A DNA stretch of 64,000 nt, from contig JAUWMV010000002.1 of the NCBI GenBank assembly GCA_030613005.1, positions 1 to 64,000 on the forward strand, given 5' to 3'. Shown piece after piece: positions 44,910-53,400 of the stretch; position 1 is the stretch's first letter; the number at the start of each line of letters is the position of its first letter. The DNA comes from a bacterium. GTDB taxonomy: Bacteria > UBP14 > UBA6098 > B30-G16. Below the pieces are notes generated by a model. That model ran no database searches and was not told the origin of the DNA. It saw nothing but the letters and a program-made list of their open reading frames with translations. A program made the translations under genes and the position numbers.

Positions 44910-47137
44910 GGAATAAGTTTATTTAAACCGCTCAAAGCCTGATTTGCGAGTTCAAAATCTGGATTAATTTCGATAGCTCGTTGCAAGTATTTTCTAGCAA
45001 CAGTGTAGTTTCCCTTGCGAGCCATAACAGATGCGAGATTGAATAGGAATTCAGGTTCTGAAAAACCTAAATTTTCCGCTTTAATCAAATATGTATATGC
45101 CGAATCTGATTCATCTTTTGCAAGAAAAAGTGCTCCTAATGCTGCATAACCTGAATAAAAAGTTGTATCAATATCAACAGATTTGAGTAATATGTTTTGT
45201 ACGTCATTATAGTTTCCCTTTCGAACTTCTATCTGAGCTAAGTTATATAGAGCCCATGCTCTGGCTCGGTTTCTTGATGCTCCCAATCCAACTTCTTCGC
45301 TGTATATTGTGCCCATATCATAAAGTTCAATTAATTCGCTTTCCTCTGAATAAGCAGCACTAATAAAGAACGACTCGGCTCCCGCAGTATCGAATAAGGC
45401 TAATCGTAATATTCCGAATAAATTTAAAATCCTTGGATTTGATTTAAATGTCGCGTACACAAAATCTGCTATCGAATCAGCTTTTATGAATTTATCATCA
45501 GAATAGAGTGAAATAAGATAATTATAGGTTACTCCAGGTTCTTCTGAGCATTTTTCGAATCCCTTTTTGCCATAGAAAATTGCAGAATCCATTTCACCAA
45601 TGAGTCGTTTTACAACGCCTAAATTACTTAATGCTCGACATATTTCCCCTTCATTATCAATTTCTTTTCGGAAATAATATTCCGCAGAATCGTATCGAGC
45701 TTTTTTAAAAAAATACGCTCCAATGTGTAAATTAACTCCTCTCATTTTACTATTAATAGAAATGGCTGATCTATATTCCTTTATAGCGAGAGAATCCTTT
45801 CCGCTCCTAAGATAAACATTGCCGAGCGAAAACCTTGAAAGTGAATTTTCACATTTTTTAGCTGATAAAAATGAGACATGTAACAATGCGAATAATACTA
45901 TAAATGATAGAAATGCTACAAAAGATCTTCTTTTTAAAGAATTATAGATCGTTCTCATTCCAAAACCAGCTGGGACAATTAACATTGGGATTATGGGAAG
46001 TCTAAACCTTGAACATACGAAAAACAAAACGATTGCGATTATATAAATTATCGTAGACCACAGAAAGAGCTTTTTAAATTCGAAACAAGCACCAAAAAAA
46101 CCTATAATTGCAAGTGAAGATATTACTGGCCAACCAATCCACAGTATGTATTTCAGAAATGAACCTTTCAGAAGGAAGTAAATGTTTCCATTGTTGCCTA
46201 TTTCATATGAACTAACTAATAATACTATTTTTTTAAAAAAGAGAATAACAGCCGATTTCGGGTATTTTTTCCAGAATTGTAATCCTTTTTTGAAATAAAA
46301 ATTTGATATTTCCGATGGCTTAAGTTCTCGACCCCCAACTTTTTCAGCCAGAGCTTTACATTGTCTATATTGCCAGTTCCATCCAAATTCTGGTACAATC
46401 GCTGAGGAACCATCACTCAGTGGATTATTACCTATGTAAAAGTTTATTCCACCCTGTGAAGCAATAAGAACTTTATCACCGCAAAACAAATTTGACAAGG
46501 TAACAGGAATAATAGGAATAATAGCGAATAATAGTATGAAAAATGCTTTCAGTTTTAGTTTCGGTACCAAAAATATAATGAAAATCGGAATGAGAATTAA
46601 TATTGTTGGTCTTAAGGTCGCAAGTAATCCAAATACTATTCCAGGTACAATCGTTTCTTTCCATGAGTTTTTAATTCGAGTTAAAAAATAAAAAAGCCAT
46701 GGAATTAATGCTGTGAAAAGTGAATCAAGAAGAAGTCTGGACTCGAAGAATATCAGGATAGGACAAACCGCCCATAAAATTGTTGTCAAATTTGCCCATT
46801 TGTTTTTACCAAGCGTTCTCTTGCATAGAAGATAAATAGGTATTATCGATGATAGTCCGATTAAATTCTGAATAATTCTCGGTGCCCAACTATTATAATT
46901 GAAAACTGAATAAATTGCAGCAAGGAAATATGGGTAAAATGGAGCTCTAAAAAAAACTCCCTTTGGAATTATTGAGATTTCAATAATGCTCTTTGCCCAA
47001 ATGTGGTGAAATAATTCGTCAAGATAAAGTCCGTTCCAATATGGTGTTTGGTACCAGAAAACTATATGAATAACTCTTAGTATAAGACCTAAAACAATGA
47101 TTATTGCGAGGGTATGTTTTCTAAAAACGTTTTTCAA
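44906..47137 (-). CDS. PMT-type membrane glycosyltransferase with TPR tail
   Basis: The 743-residue protein joins a GT39/GT83-like integral membrane glycosyltransferase to TPR repeats. The first 430 residues hold about 10-12 membrane helices and the PMT-type first loop (YQTPYWNGLYLDELFHHIWA, with acidic residues near the membrane) and FFRAPFYPYFLAAIYSV. Residues 445-740 are about seven TPR units, such as SLAIKEYRSAISINSKMRGV, DSAEYYFRKEIDNEGEICRA and TVARKYLQRAIEINPDFELA. It may move a sugar from a polyprenyl phosphate to a protein or lipid on the outer face, while the TPRs bind a partner. The gene ends the acpP-fabF-rnc operon, 30 bases after rnc. Confidence 0.75.
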   Translation of the reverse strand: MKNVFRKHTLAIIIVLGLILRVIHIVFWYQTPYWNGLYLDELFHHIWAKSIIEISIIPKGVFFRAPFYPYFLAAIYSVFNYNSWAPRIIQNLIGLSSIIPIYLLCKRTLGKNKWANLTTILWAVCPILIFFESRLLLDSLFTALIPWLFYFLTRIKNSWKETIVPGIVFGLLATLRPTILILIPIFIIFLVPKLKLKAFFILLFAIIPIIPVTLSNLFCGDKVLIASQGGINFYIGNNPLSDGSSAIVPEFGWNWQYRQCKALAEKVGGRELKPSEISNFYFKKGLQFWKKYPKSAVILFFKKIVLLVSSYEIGNNGNIYFLLKGSFLKYILWIGWPVISSLAIIGFFGACFEFKKLFLWSTIIYIIAIVLFFVCSRFRLPIIPMLIVPAGFGMRTIYNSLKRRSFVAFLSFIVLFALLHVSFLSAKKCENSLSRFSLGNVYLRSGKDSLAIKEYRSAISINSKMRGVNLHIGAYFFKKARYDSAEYYFRKEIDNEGEICRALSNLGVVKRLIGEMDSAIFYGKKGFEKCSEEPGVTYNYLISLYSDDKFIKADSIADFVYATFKSNPRILNLFGILRLALFDTAGAESFFISAAYSEESELIELYDMGTIYSEEVGLGASRNRARAWALYNLAQIEVRKGNYNDVQNILLKSVDIDTTFYSGYAALGALFLAKDESDSAYTYLIKAENLGFSEPEFLFNLASVMARKGNYTVARKYLQRAIEINPDFELANQALSGLNKLIP

Positions 47138-47166
47138 TTATTCATTATAACTAAATTTTCGAAATC

Positions 47167-47838
47167 TTAGGAAATAAGCTTTTGAATAGCATTCTTTGCT
47201 GCGTTTTGTTCTGCTTCTTTCTTTGTGTTTCCTAATCCTACACCAAGCATTTTATCCTCGATAAAAACAGCAATTTTAAAAAAAATTTTATGTTCTGGTC
47301 CCTCAGTTGAAAGTACTGTATAAATAGGTTGAGAACCATCCGATTGAAGAATCTCAAGTAATTTACCCTTATAGTTAATAAGATTAGGAGACTTAAGAAG
47401 TATATCCATGTATGATACAATACATTTTTCAACAAATTTCCGAGCAGAATTTAACCCACTGTCTATATAAATAGCTGCTATCAAAGCCTCCAGAACATCA
47501 CTGAGTATCGAATCCGAAATTTCATTATTATCGATAGTATTTCCAGTTCTTATGAATTTTCCGAGTCCGAGTATCTTAGATATCTTTGCAAGTGCAACGC
47601 TACTAACTATAGTTTGTCTTAGAGATGAGAGTTCACCTTCGTCTGCTTCTGGGTAAATTTTAAACAGATAATTGCTGACAAGAAATGCCAATATTGAATC
47701 CCCTAAGAATTCTAATCTTTGGTAGGAATTATTGTGATATTTAGTCGCGGAAGAATGTGTTAATGCTAATATTAAGTACTTTTTCCTTTTGAATTTATAA
47801 CAAATTATTTTTTCAATAGGGGTTGCTTTTCTAATCAT
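47167..47838 (-). CDS. rnc: Ribonuclease III
   Basis: RNase III cuts double-stranded RNA, including the rRNA precursor. The 223 residues hold the nuclease domain with the signature YQRLEFLGDSILAFLVSNYL (residues about 39-58, metal-binding Glu and Asp), EGELSSLRQTIVSS, and the second acidic cluster DVLEALIAAIYIDSG. A double-stranded-RNA-binding domain follows (KGKLLEILQSDGSQPIYTVL, then GNTKKEAEQNAAKNAIQKL). The order acpP-fabF-rnc is the same as in many bacteria. It comes 100 bases after fabF with little between. Confidence 0.95.
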   Translation of the reverse strand: MIRKATPIEKIICYKFKRKKYLILALTHSSATKYHNNSYQRLEFLGDSILAFLVSNYLFKIYPEADEGELSSLRQTIVSSVALAKISKILGLGKFIRTGNTIDNNEISDSILSDVLEALIAAIYIDSGLNSARKFVEKCIVSYMDILLKSPNLINYKGKLLEILQSDGSQPIYTVLSTEGPEHKIFFKIAVFIEDKMLGVGLGNTKKEAEQNAAKNAIQKLIS

Positions 47839-47938
47839 ACCCTAAATTTTAATTTACTTAAATGTGATTTTTATAAAAAGAAATATATTCAAATTTTTAT
47901 AATTTACTTAATATCAAATGAAGCAATGAATTCGAAAA

Positions 47939-49183
47939 CTATGATCCTTCCCACTTTTTAAGAACTATTGTAGCATTATGACCTCCAAAACCGAATGAAT
48001 TAGAAATAGCAATTCTCGGGTGTGCAGTAATATTTTCAGTCGTAATATTTAAACCTTCACACTCTGGAATAGGATTCTCTAAATTAATTGAAGCGTGTAT
48101 TATACCAGTTTTAAGTGTCATAATTGTGGCAATAAGTTCAATAGCTCCCGCAGCACCAAGCAAATGTCCTACCATAGATTTAGTGGAGTTAATAATAGGT
48201 TTTCCCTTATTTGTGCCGAAAACAGTTTTGATAGCTTTTAATTCACTTATATCACCTGCTAATGTTGAGGTGCCATGCGCGTTTATATAATCTATGTCCT
48301 CCACATTAATATTAGCAGATTCAATTGCACCAAACATAGACTCCATAGCACCTAAACCTTCGGGATGAGGTGCAGTAATATGAAATGCATCAGCATTAGC
48401 TTTATATCCAATAATTTCAGCGAGTATCTCTGCTTCTCTCGATCTGGCATTCTCAAGTTTTTCTATAATAAGAATACCTGCTCCTTCAGCAATAAGAAAA
48501 CCATCCCTATCCATATCGAAAGGTCTTGATGCACAAGTAGGATAGTCATTCCTCGTAGTTAAAGCCTTTGCTTTGCAAAATGCACTGTATGCGAGTGGAT
48601 GTATCGGTGCTTCAGATCCTCCAGCAATCATAATATCAGCGACACCTTCATGAACCATTCTATAAGCCTCACCAATTGCGTGTGCACCTGATGCACAAGC
48701 ACTGGTAGTGCAATAATTAGGTCCTCTAAGATTATACCTTATTGCCACTAATGCTGAAGCAATATCTGAAATCATCATAGGAATTGCGAATGGGCTAACT
48801 TTTCTAACCCCACGTTCAAGAAGAATTTTATAGTTGTCCAGCAAAGTAATAATTCCACCTATTCCGGAACCAATAATAACACCTGTTTTTTTTGGATTGA
48901 TAGAATCTGAAGTTAATCCTGCATTTTTAAATGCCTGCTCGGATGCTACAATAGCAAACTGAGCGAATAAGTCAAGACGTCTTGCTTCTTTGAGATCGAT
49001 AGATACAGTAGGATCAAAATTCTTTACTTCACCCGATATTTTTGAAGGCATATCTGTTACATCAAATCGAGTAACTTTCCCAGCTCCGCTTTTTCCCATA
49101 AGCAAGTTGTGCCAAAAAGTTTCGGGGTCGTTGCCTATTGGAGTAATAGCCCCGGCCCCAGTAATTACCACTCTATTCGACAT
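47939..49183 (-). CDS. fabF: 3-oxoacyl-[ACP] synthase II
   Basis: FabF condenses malonyl-ACP with a growing acyl chain in fatty acid synthesis. The 414 residues contain the catalytic Cys in CTTSACASGAHAIGEAYRMV (near residue 163), the two histidines in YINAHGTSTLAGD and STKSMVGHLLGAAGAIELIA, and the final SNSFGFGGHNATIVLKKW. The start VVITGAGAITPIGND is standard. It lies 13 bases after acpP, its substrate carrier, with the rnc gene next, as in many genomes. Confidence 0.97.
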   Translation of the reverse strand: MSNRVVITGAGAITPIGNDPETFWHNLLMGKSGAGKVTRFDVTDMPSKISGEVKNFDPTVSIDLKEARRLDLFAQFAIVASEQAFKNAGLTSDSINPKKTGVIIGSGIGGIITLLDNYKILLERGVRKVSPFAIPMMISDIASALVAIRYNLRGPNYCTTSACASGAHAIGEAYRMVHEGVADIMIAGGSEAPIHPLAYSAFCKAKALTTRNDYPTCASRPFDMDRDGFLIAEGAGILIIEKLENARSREAEILAEIIGYKANADAFHITAPHPEGLGAMESMFGAIESANINVEDIDYINAHGTSTLAGDISELKAIKTVFGTNKGKPIINSTKSMVGHLLGAAGAIELIATIMTLKTGIIHASINLENPIPECEGLNITTENITAHPRIAISNSFGFGGHNATIVLKKWEGS

Positions 49184-49196
49184 AAATTGATCCTAA

Positions 49197-49433
49197 TTAT
49201 TCGGATGCTTTGGACTTTAAATAATTAATAGCTGCACCAACAGTCGTTAGCTTTTCTGCTTCATCATCAGGTATCTCAATATCAAATTCTTCTTCCAAAG
49301 CCATAACTAATTCAACAGTGTCCAGTGAATCAGCACCAAGATCATCAATAAAATGTGCATCTTCTACAATTTGATCCTCACTTACACCAAGCTTGTCGAT
49401 GATTAGGTCTTTCACTCTAGATTCGATGTTCAT
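49197..49433 (-). CDS. acpP: Acyl carrier protein
   Basis: ACP carries the acyl chain on a phosphopantetheine arm. The 78-residue protein has the attachment motif [20 protein letters not shown], with Ser near residue 36, and the acidic helices [20 protein letters not shown]. Length and composition are standard. GGAGGATAT precedes the start. It is the first gene of the acpP-fabF-rnc-glycosyltransferase run and has a good promoter just upstream. Confidence 0.98.
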   Translation of the reverse strand: MNIESRVKDLIIDKLGVSEDQIVEDAHFIDDLGADSLDTVELVMALEEEFDIEIPDDEAEKLTTVGAAINYLKSKASE

Positions 49434-49466
49434 ATATCCTCCATTTTTTTTCTAATATGTTTAGAT

Positions 49467-49494
49467 AAGTTAGCAATCCTAAAAATTGTGTCAA
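49467..49494 (-). promoter_or_regulatory. Promoter of the acpP operon
   Basis: Minus-strand TTGACA (49489-49494) and TAACTT (49467-49472) with a 16-base spacer would start transcription near 49460, about 27 bases before acpP. Another TTGACA lies further back near 49530 but has no -10 at a proper distance. Confidence 0.55.
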
Positions 49495-49683
49495 TAATTT
49501 TTGTTTAAAAAAAATTAAATATCATTCATGTCAAGTGATTTTAATCTAAATACTAAGTTTATAATATAATTATAGAACAAATGATTCCTTTATATTTTCT
49601 TTTTATTGCTTAAAAAGGAATGTAAATAAACCCAAATGAATTTATTAAATATCTTTAAAAATTATTGAAAATTTTGTATAAAG

Positions 49684-49700
49684 TTTTGCATTTAGCAAAA
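49684..49700 (+). promoter_or_regulatory. Candidate activator-binding palindrome
   Basis: TTTTGC-ATTTA-GCAAAA is a perfect inverted repeat with a five-base centre. Its centre lies about 93 bases before the transcription start predicted from the sigma-54 promoter, the usual place and shape for an NtrC-type enhancer site. Confidence 0.45.
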
Positions 49701-49757
49701 TTCTTTATTATAATATAACACAATTTATTGTATTGTATTAATTATCAAGAAATATTT

Positions 49758-49774
49758 TTGGCATAAATATTGCT
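49758..49774 (+). promoter_or_regulatory. Sigma-54 (-24/-12) promoter of the prepilin gene
   Basis: TTGGCATAAATATTGCT fits the sigma-54 form TTGGCA-N6-TTGC(A/T). GG is at 49760-49761 and GC at 49772-49773, exactly 12 bases apart as required. Transcription would start near 49785, 27 bases before the prepilin start codon. Confidence 0.7.
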
Positions 49775-49811
49775 TTATATTTATTGAAATTATGTATGTA
49801 TTTACAGAGGC

Positions 49812-50513
49812 ATGATGAAAAGAAAGGAGATTACAACCACAAGAAAAACTATCAACAAAAAAGGATTTACTCTTATAGAAATAATGGTTACACTTGTAAT
49901 TGTGGGAATTTTAGCTGGATTATCCATTACCTCCTTTAGGAATACCGCCTCAAGAGCAAAACAAGCAGAAGCAAAAATCATTTTAGCTTCGATAAGAAAT
50001 TCAGTTGACGAAACAATAAGTCTTTATGGCGGAATCCCAGGTTATTGGCAATGGTTCCCAGTTGGTGGTTACCAGTGGTGGATACCCGAAAAATATAGAT
50101 GGATGAATTTATGGGTATGGGTTGGTGGAAGCTGGCCAACTGGAAGTTGGCAAATGATACGATACGATAAACCAACTGCTGTCCCTTACTATGAATTCTT
50201 TGTTATTAATGGATCTTGCCCATTGGAAGCTACATATGCAAAATCTAAATTTGAAAGATCGATCGATAGGTTCTTAGCATCAGTTTTGCCAAAGAATCTT
50301 CTAGCAAGTGATCCTCCTGATTGGGAAGAATGGTGGAATCAATGGTATACTCCTTATCATAGAGAATTCTGGCTTATTGCAGATCCTTATATGAGTAAAG
50401 ATAATAGCCTGCAAAAAAAGGACAAAGTAATTTTAACAAGCACTGGAAAGCTTTTCACTGTTCCGTATAAAGATTTTCCCAGTAGATGGTGGTTCTATTA
50501 TTTAGATGATTGA
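49812..50513 (+). CDS. Type IV prepilin-like protein, tryptophan-rich
   Basis: The 233-residue protein has the prepilin leader and cleavage site KKG-FTLIEIMVTLVIVGILAG, with cleavage after Gly18, the required Glu at mature position 5 and the hydrophobic stem. After the stem helix (ASRAKQAEAKIILASIRNSV) comes a globular region very rich in aromatic residues. I count about 16 Trp, 14 Tyr and 11 Phe in the mature chain, for example WQWFPVGGYQWWIPEKYRWM and DWEEWWNQWYTPYHREFW. It could be a major or minor pilin or a type II secretion pseudopilin. It stands alone, with a sigma-54 promoter and no pilus-assembly gene nearby. AGAGG lies just before the two adjacent ATGs at 49812 and 49815. Confidence 0.85.
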   Translation: MMKRKEITTTRKTINKKGFTLIEIMVTLVIVGILAGLSITSFRNTASRAKQAEAKIILASIRNSVDETISLYGGIPGYWQWFPVGGYQWWIPEKYRWMNLWVWVGGSWPTGSWQMIRYDKPTAVPYYEFFVINGSCPLEATYAKSKFERSIDRFLASVLPKNLLASDPPDWEEWWNQWYTPYHREFWLIADPYMSKDNSLQKKDKVILTSTGKLFTVPYKDFPSRWWFYYLDD

Positions 50514-50693
50514 GCATTCTTGAAAACTAAAATTTTTGTCTTTTAGTGTATAACTACTACTTATTAATTTTAAGAAATTCAAGTTTTGCCTAAAAATTTA
50601 TTTGCGTTGTATTTTAATTTTTTAAATTGATATTAATAGAACAATCTTATATAGCTCTTTTTATTTACAGTAAACATACTTGATTACAATGTG

Positions 50694-51083
50694 ATGAAAA
50701 ACTGTGTAAAAATATTAGTATATACATCGATTATTTTATCTCTACTCACAATTTTTTCCTGTAGCGGTAAGAAGACTAAAAAGGAAAAGGATATTCAGAA
50801 GGTTAGTATAGATATCCCCACTTTATCCAAAGTCATTGAAGCTTATTCCGAGTTAAAACAAGCAATCGAAATCGAGAATCCACAGGATTATGTTGTGCAA
50901 AATATTCTTATGAGACATAAAATTACCTTACGTAGTAATGAAGTTTTAATCTATTACAGTGCAATAAAAGAGATATCCCAAGCCATTGTAGATGATGATT
51001 CTGATGTCCTGAGAGTCGTTACAAAAAAATACGGTACAGAGGCAGTTTCGTTTATTAAAAAGAATTTATATAAAATTCTATAG
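50694..51083 (+). CDS. Small probable lipoprotein
   Basis: The 129-residue protein starts with a lipoprotein signal (IILSLLTIFSCSGKK, Cys near residue 23). The mature part is helical, rich in Lys and Glu (TLSKVIEAYSELKQAIEIEN, then EAVSFIKKNLYKIL). I recognise no family. The ATG at 50694 is preferred to the GTG at 50691. No clear ribosome binding site is seen. It lies 180 bases after the prepilin gene and could be in its transcript, though the AT-rich gap between them holds no clear terminator either way. Confidence 0.55.
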   Translation: MKNCVKILVYTSIILSLLTIFSCSGKKTKKEKDIQKVSIDIPTLSKVIEAYSELKQAIEIENPQDYVVQNILMRHKITLRSNEVLIYYSAIKEISQAIVDDDSDVLRVVTKKYGTEAVSFIKKNLYKIL

Positions 51084-51281
51084 CTTCTTATGTACTACAT
51101 TAAAAAAATACTGTATTTAATTGCAATCTAAATGCATATGAAAATACAATCATTAAGAAATCAATTTGCATTAACTAACTAGTTATTTCCAACAATCAAT
51201 TACACTTTTCTTTTGCAGAATTTTCATTTGAATCTAAATTAGTAAAATGTTATTCATTATCACGTATCATTGGAGGTTATA

Positions 51282-53123
51282 ATGTGTGGGATTGTCGGGT
51301 ATGTTGGGAAACGTAATGCAGTGCCTGTATTAATTGAAGGTTTAAAACGCCTTGAATATAGAGGATACGATTCTGCAGGCTTAGCCATTATCGAAAACAA
51401 TAATCTTATTGTTCTTAAGAGAAAGGGTAAGATTATTGCTCTCCAAAGAGAACTTCAGAAAATAAGCTTAAAAACAAACATAGGAATTGCTCACACTCGA
51501 TGGGCAACTCACGGTGAACCATCAGATAAAAATGCACATCCGCATATTGATAACAGCGGAAAAATAGCAGTTGTGCACAATGGCATTATTGAAAACTATA
51601 GAGCACTTAGAAAATTCCTCGAATCCAAGGGACATGAATTTTCAACTGAAACTGATACGGAAGTTATAGCACATTTGATTTCGGAGATGCTTAAAGAAAC
51701 AGACGATTTTGAAGATGCAACTCGGCTTGCTCTGCTTGAACTTGAGGGTACATATGGCCTTGGTATAATTAATCTTGAAGAACCAGATAGAATTTATGCA
51801 GCAAGACATGGAAGCCCATTACTTATAGGTGCAGGGGAAGGTGAAAATATCATTGCTTCGGATGCAACTGCAGTCGTTAGATACACCAATAGAGTCATTT
51901 ATCTTGAAGAAGGAGAATACGCTGTTATTAAAGCTAATGACTTTTATATAAGGAATTTGCAGAGAGAATTTATTGAACCTAAAGTAGAAAAGATTTCATT
52001 CTCACTTCAAGAATTGGAAAAAGGCGGTTACCAGCATTTTATGTTAAAAGAAATATATGAGCAACCTCAGACATTAAAGAATGCTTTTCTTGGAAGATTG
52101 GTTGTCGAGGATGGAATATCGCGTTTAAATGGTTTGAAACCATATCATGATCTCCTTGCTAACTCAGAAAGGATCTCTATTACAGCATGCGGAACAAGCT
52201 GGCATTCTGCTCTTATTGGAGAATACCTTATTGAAGAACTAGTGCGAATCCCAGTCGAGGTTGAGTATGCTTCTGAGTTTAGGTATAGGAGCCCAATCTT
52301 AAATGAAAAAACTCCTGTTTTTGTAATAAGTCAATCCGGAGAAACTGCGGATACACTGGCAGCGTTGCATGAAGCCAAACGTCATGGTGCAAAGGTATTT
52401 GGAATTGTTAATTGTGTTGGATCAACAATTGCAAGAGAGACTGATTCTGGTGTATATATTCATGCTGGTCCGGAAATTGGAGTTGCTTCAACCAAAGCCT
52501 TTACCTCTCAAGTTATGGTTCTTTCTCTGATATCACTTATGTTAGGAAGAATGAAAGGACTTCCTGCCGAAATTGGAAGAAAACTAACCATAGAACTCAA
52601 GCAAATCCCGGATAAGGTGCAAAGTATACTAGACCACGAAACAAAAACAGGTCAAATAAAGGAAATTGCTGAAATATTTAAAAATCACCAAAATGTTCTA
52701 TATCTTGGTCGAGGATTTAATTTCCCAGTGGCTCTTGAAGGAGCCTTGAAATTAAAAGAAATTTCCTACATTCACGCTGAGGGTTATCCTGCTGCAGAAA
52801 TGAAACACGGTCCTATTGCTCTAATAGATAACAACATGCCAGTTCTATTTATAGCCACTGATGATCCTCTTTATAAAAAAATCATAAGCAATATCGAGGA
52901 AGTTCGAACAAGAGGAGGACGAGTCATTGCAGTTGCCACAGAGGGAAACGAATCTATAAAAGAGTTAGCGGAACATGTAATTTACATTCCCAATACAGAA
53001 CATATGTTTATTCCAATGCTTTCTGTTATTCCTCTTCAATTATTAGCATACCAAATCGCAGTTCTAAGAGGATGCAACATCGATCAACCAAGAAATCTCG
53101 CGAAGAGCGTAACCGTAGAATAG
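51282..53123 (+). CDS. glmS: Glutamine-fructose-6-phosphate aminotransferase
   Basis: GlmS makes glucosamine 6-phosphate for peptidoglycan and lipopolysaccharide. The ATG at 51282 is right because the next residue must be the catalytic Cys (MCGIVGYVGKRNAVPVLIEG); TTGGAGG precedes it. The 613 residues show the glutaminase domain (RRGYDSAG-type RLEYRGYDSAGLA, HTRWATHG) and two SIS domains (SQSGETADTLAALHEAK and GRGFNFPVALEGALKLKEIS), ending in NLAKSVTVE. The length is standard. I looked for a glmS ribozyme in the 198-base leader and saw none. Confidence 0.98.
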   Translation: MCGIVGYVGKRNAVPVLIEGLKRLEYRGYDSAGLAIIENNNLIVLKRKGKIIALQRELQKISLKTNIGIAHTRWATHGEPSDKNAHPHIDNSGKIAVVHNGIIENYRALRKFLESKGHEFSTETDTEVIAHLISEMLKETDDFEDATRLALLELEGTYGLGIINLEEPDRIYAARHGSPLLIGAGEGENIIASDATAVVRYTNRVIYLEEGEYAVIKANDFYIRNLQREFIEPKVEKISFSLQELEKGGYQHFMLKEIYEQPQTLKNAFLGRLVVEDGISRLNGLKPYHDLLANSERISITACGTSWHSALIGEYLIEELVRIPVEVEYASEFRYRSPILNEKTPVFVISQSGETADTLAALHEAKRHGAKVFGIVNCVGSTIARETDSGVYIHAGPEIGVASTKAFTSQVMVLSLISLMLGRMKGLPAEIGRKLTIELKQIPDKVQSILDHETKTGQIKEIAEIFKNHQNVLYLGRGFNFPVALEGALKLKEISYIHAEGYPAAEMKHGPIALIDNNMPVLFIATDDPLYKKIISNIEEVRTRGGRVIAVATEGNESIKELAEHVIYIPNTEHMFIPMLSVIPLQLLAYQIAVLRGCNIDQPRNLAKSVTVE

Positions 53124-53183
53124 CATGATTGAAACATCATTTTACTAATTACTTATGTACTTTCTGATACTAATTGAAAATTC

Positions 53184-53211
53184 TTGACACAGATAATCAC
53201 CTGAATATTAT
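53184..53211 (+). promoter_or_regulatory. Promoter of tRNA-Lys
   Basis: TTGACA (53184-53189) and TATTAT (53206-53211) are 16 bases apart; transcription would start near 53219, just before the tRNA at 53222. Confidence 0.65.
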
Positions 53212-53221
53212 ACAGGTCATT

Positions 53222-53294
<73 letters not shown>

Positions 53295-53344
53295 TTTTTT
53301 AGTTTTTATCAAATAAAAAATAAATAATTTGCATTGAAAACCGC

Positions 53345-53372
53345 TTGACTTATAAGAAGATAGAATTATAAT
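53345..53372 (+). promoter_or_regulatory. Promoter of the M16 protease gene
   Basis: TTGACT (53345-53350) and a perfect TATAAT (53367-53372) are separated by 16 bases, giving a leader of about 20 bases with AAGAGGT before the start. Confidence 0.6.
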
Positions 53373-53400
53373 TTAATGTATAACTTTAAGAGGTAATAAA

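Noticed and set aside
49812-50513. Calling the prepilin an electrically conductive nanowire
   Set aside because: High aromatic content alone does not show conduction; no cytochrome or assembly gene is nearby.
51084-51281. A glmS ribozyme in the glmS leader
   Set aside because: The 198 bases are AT-rich with no catalytic-core pattern, and no nested pseudoknot stems were found by eye.
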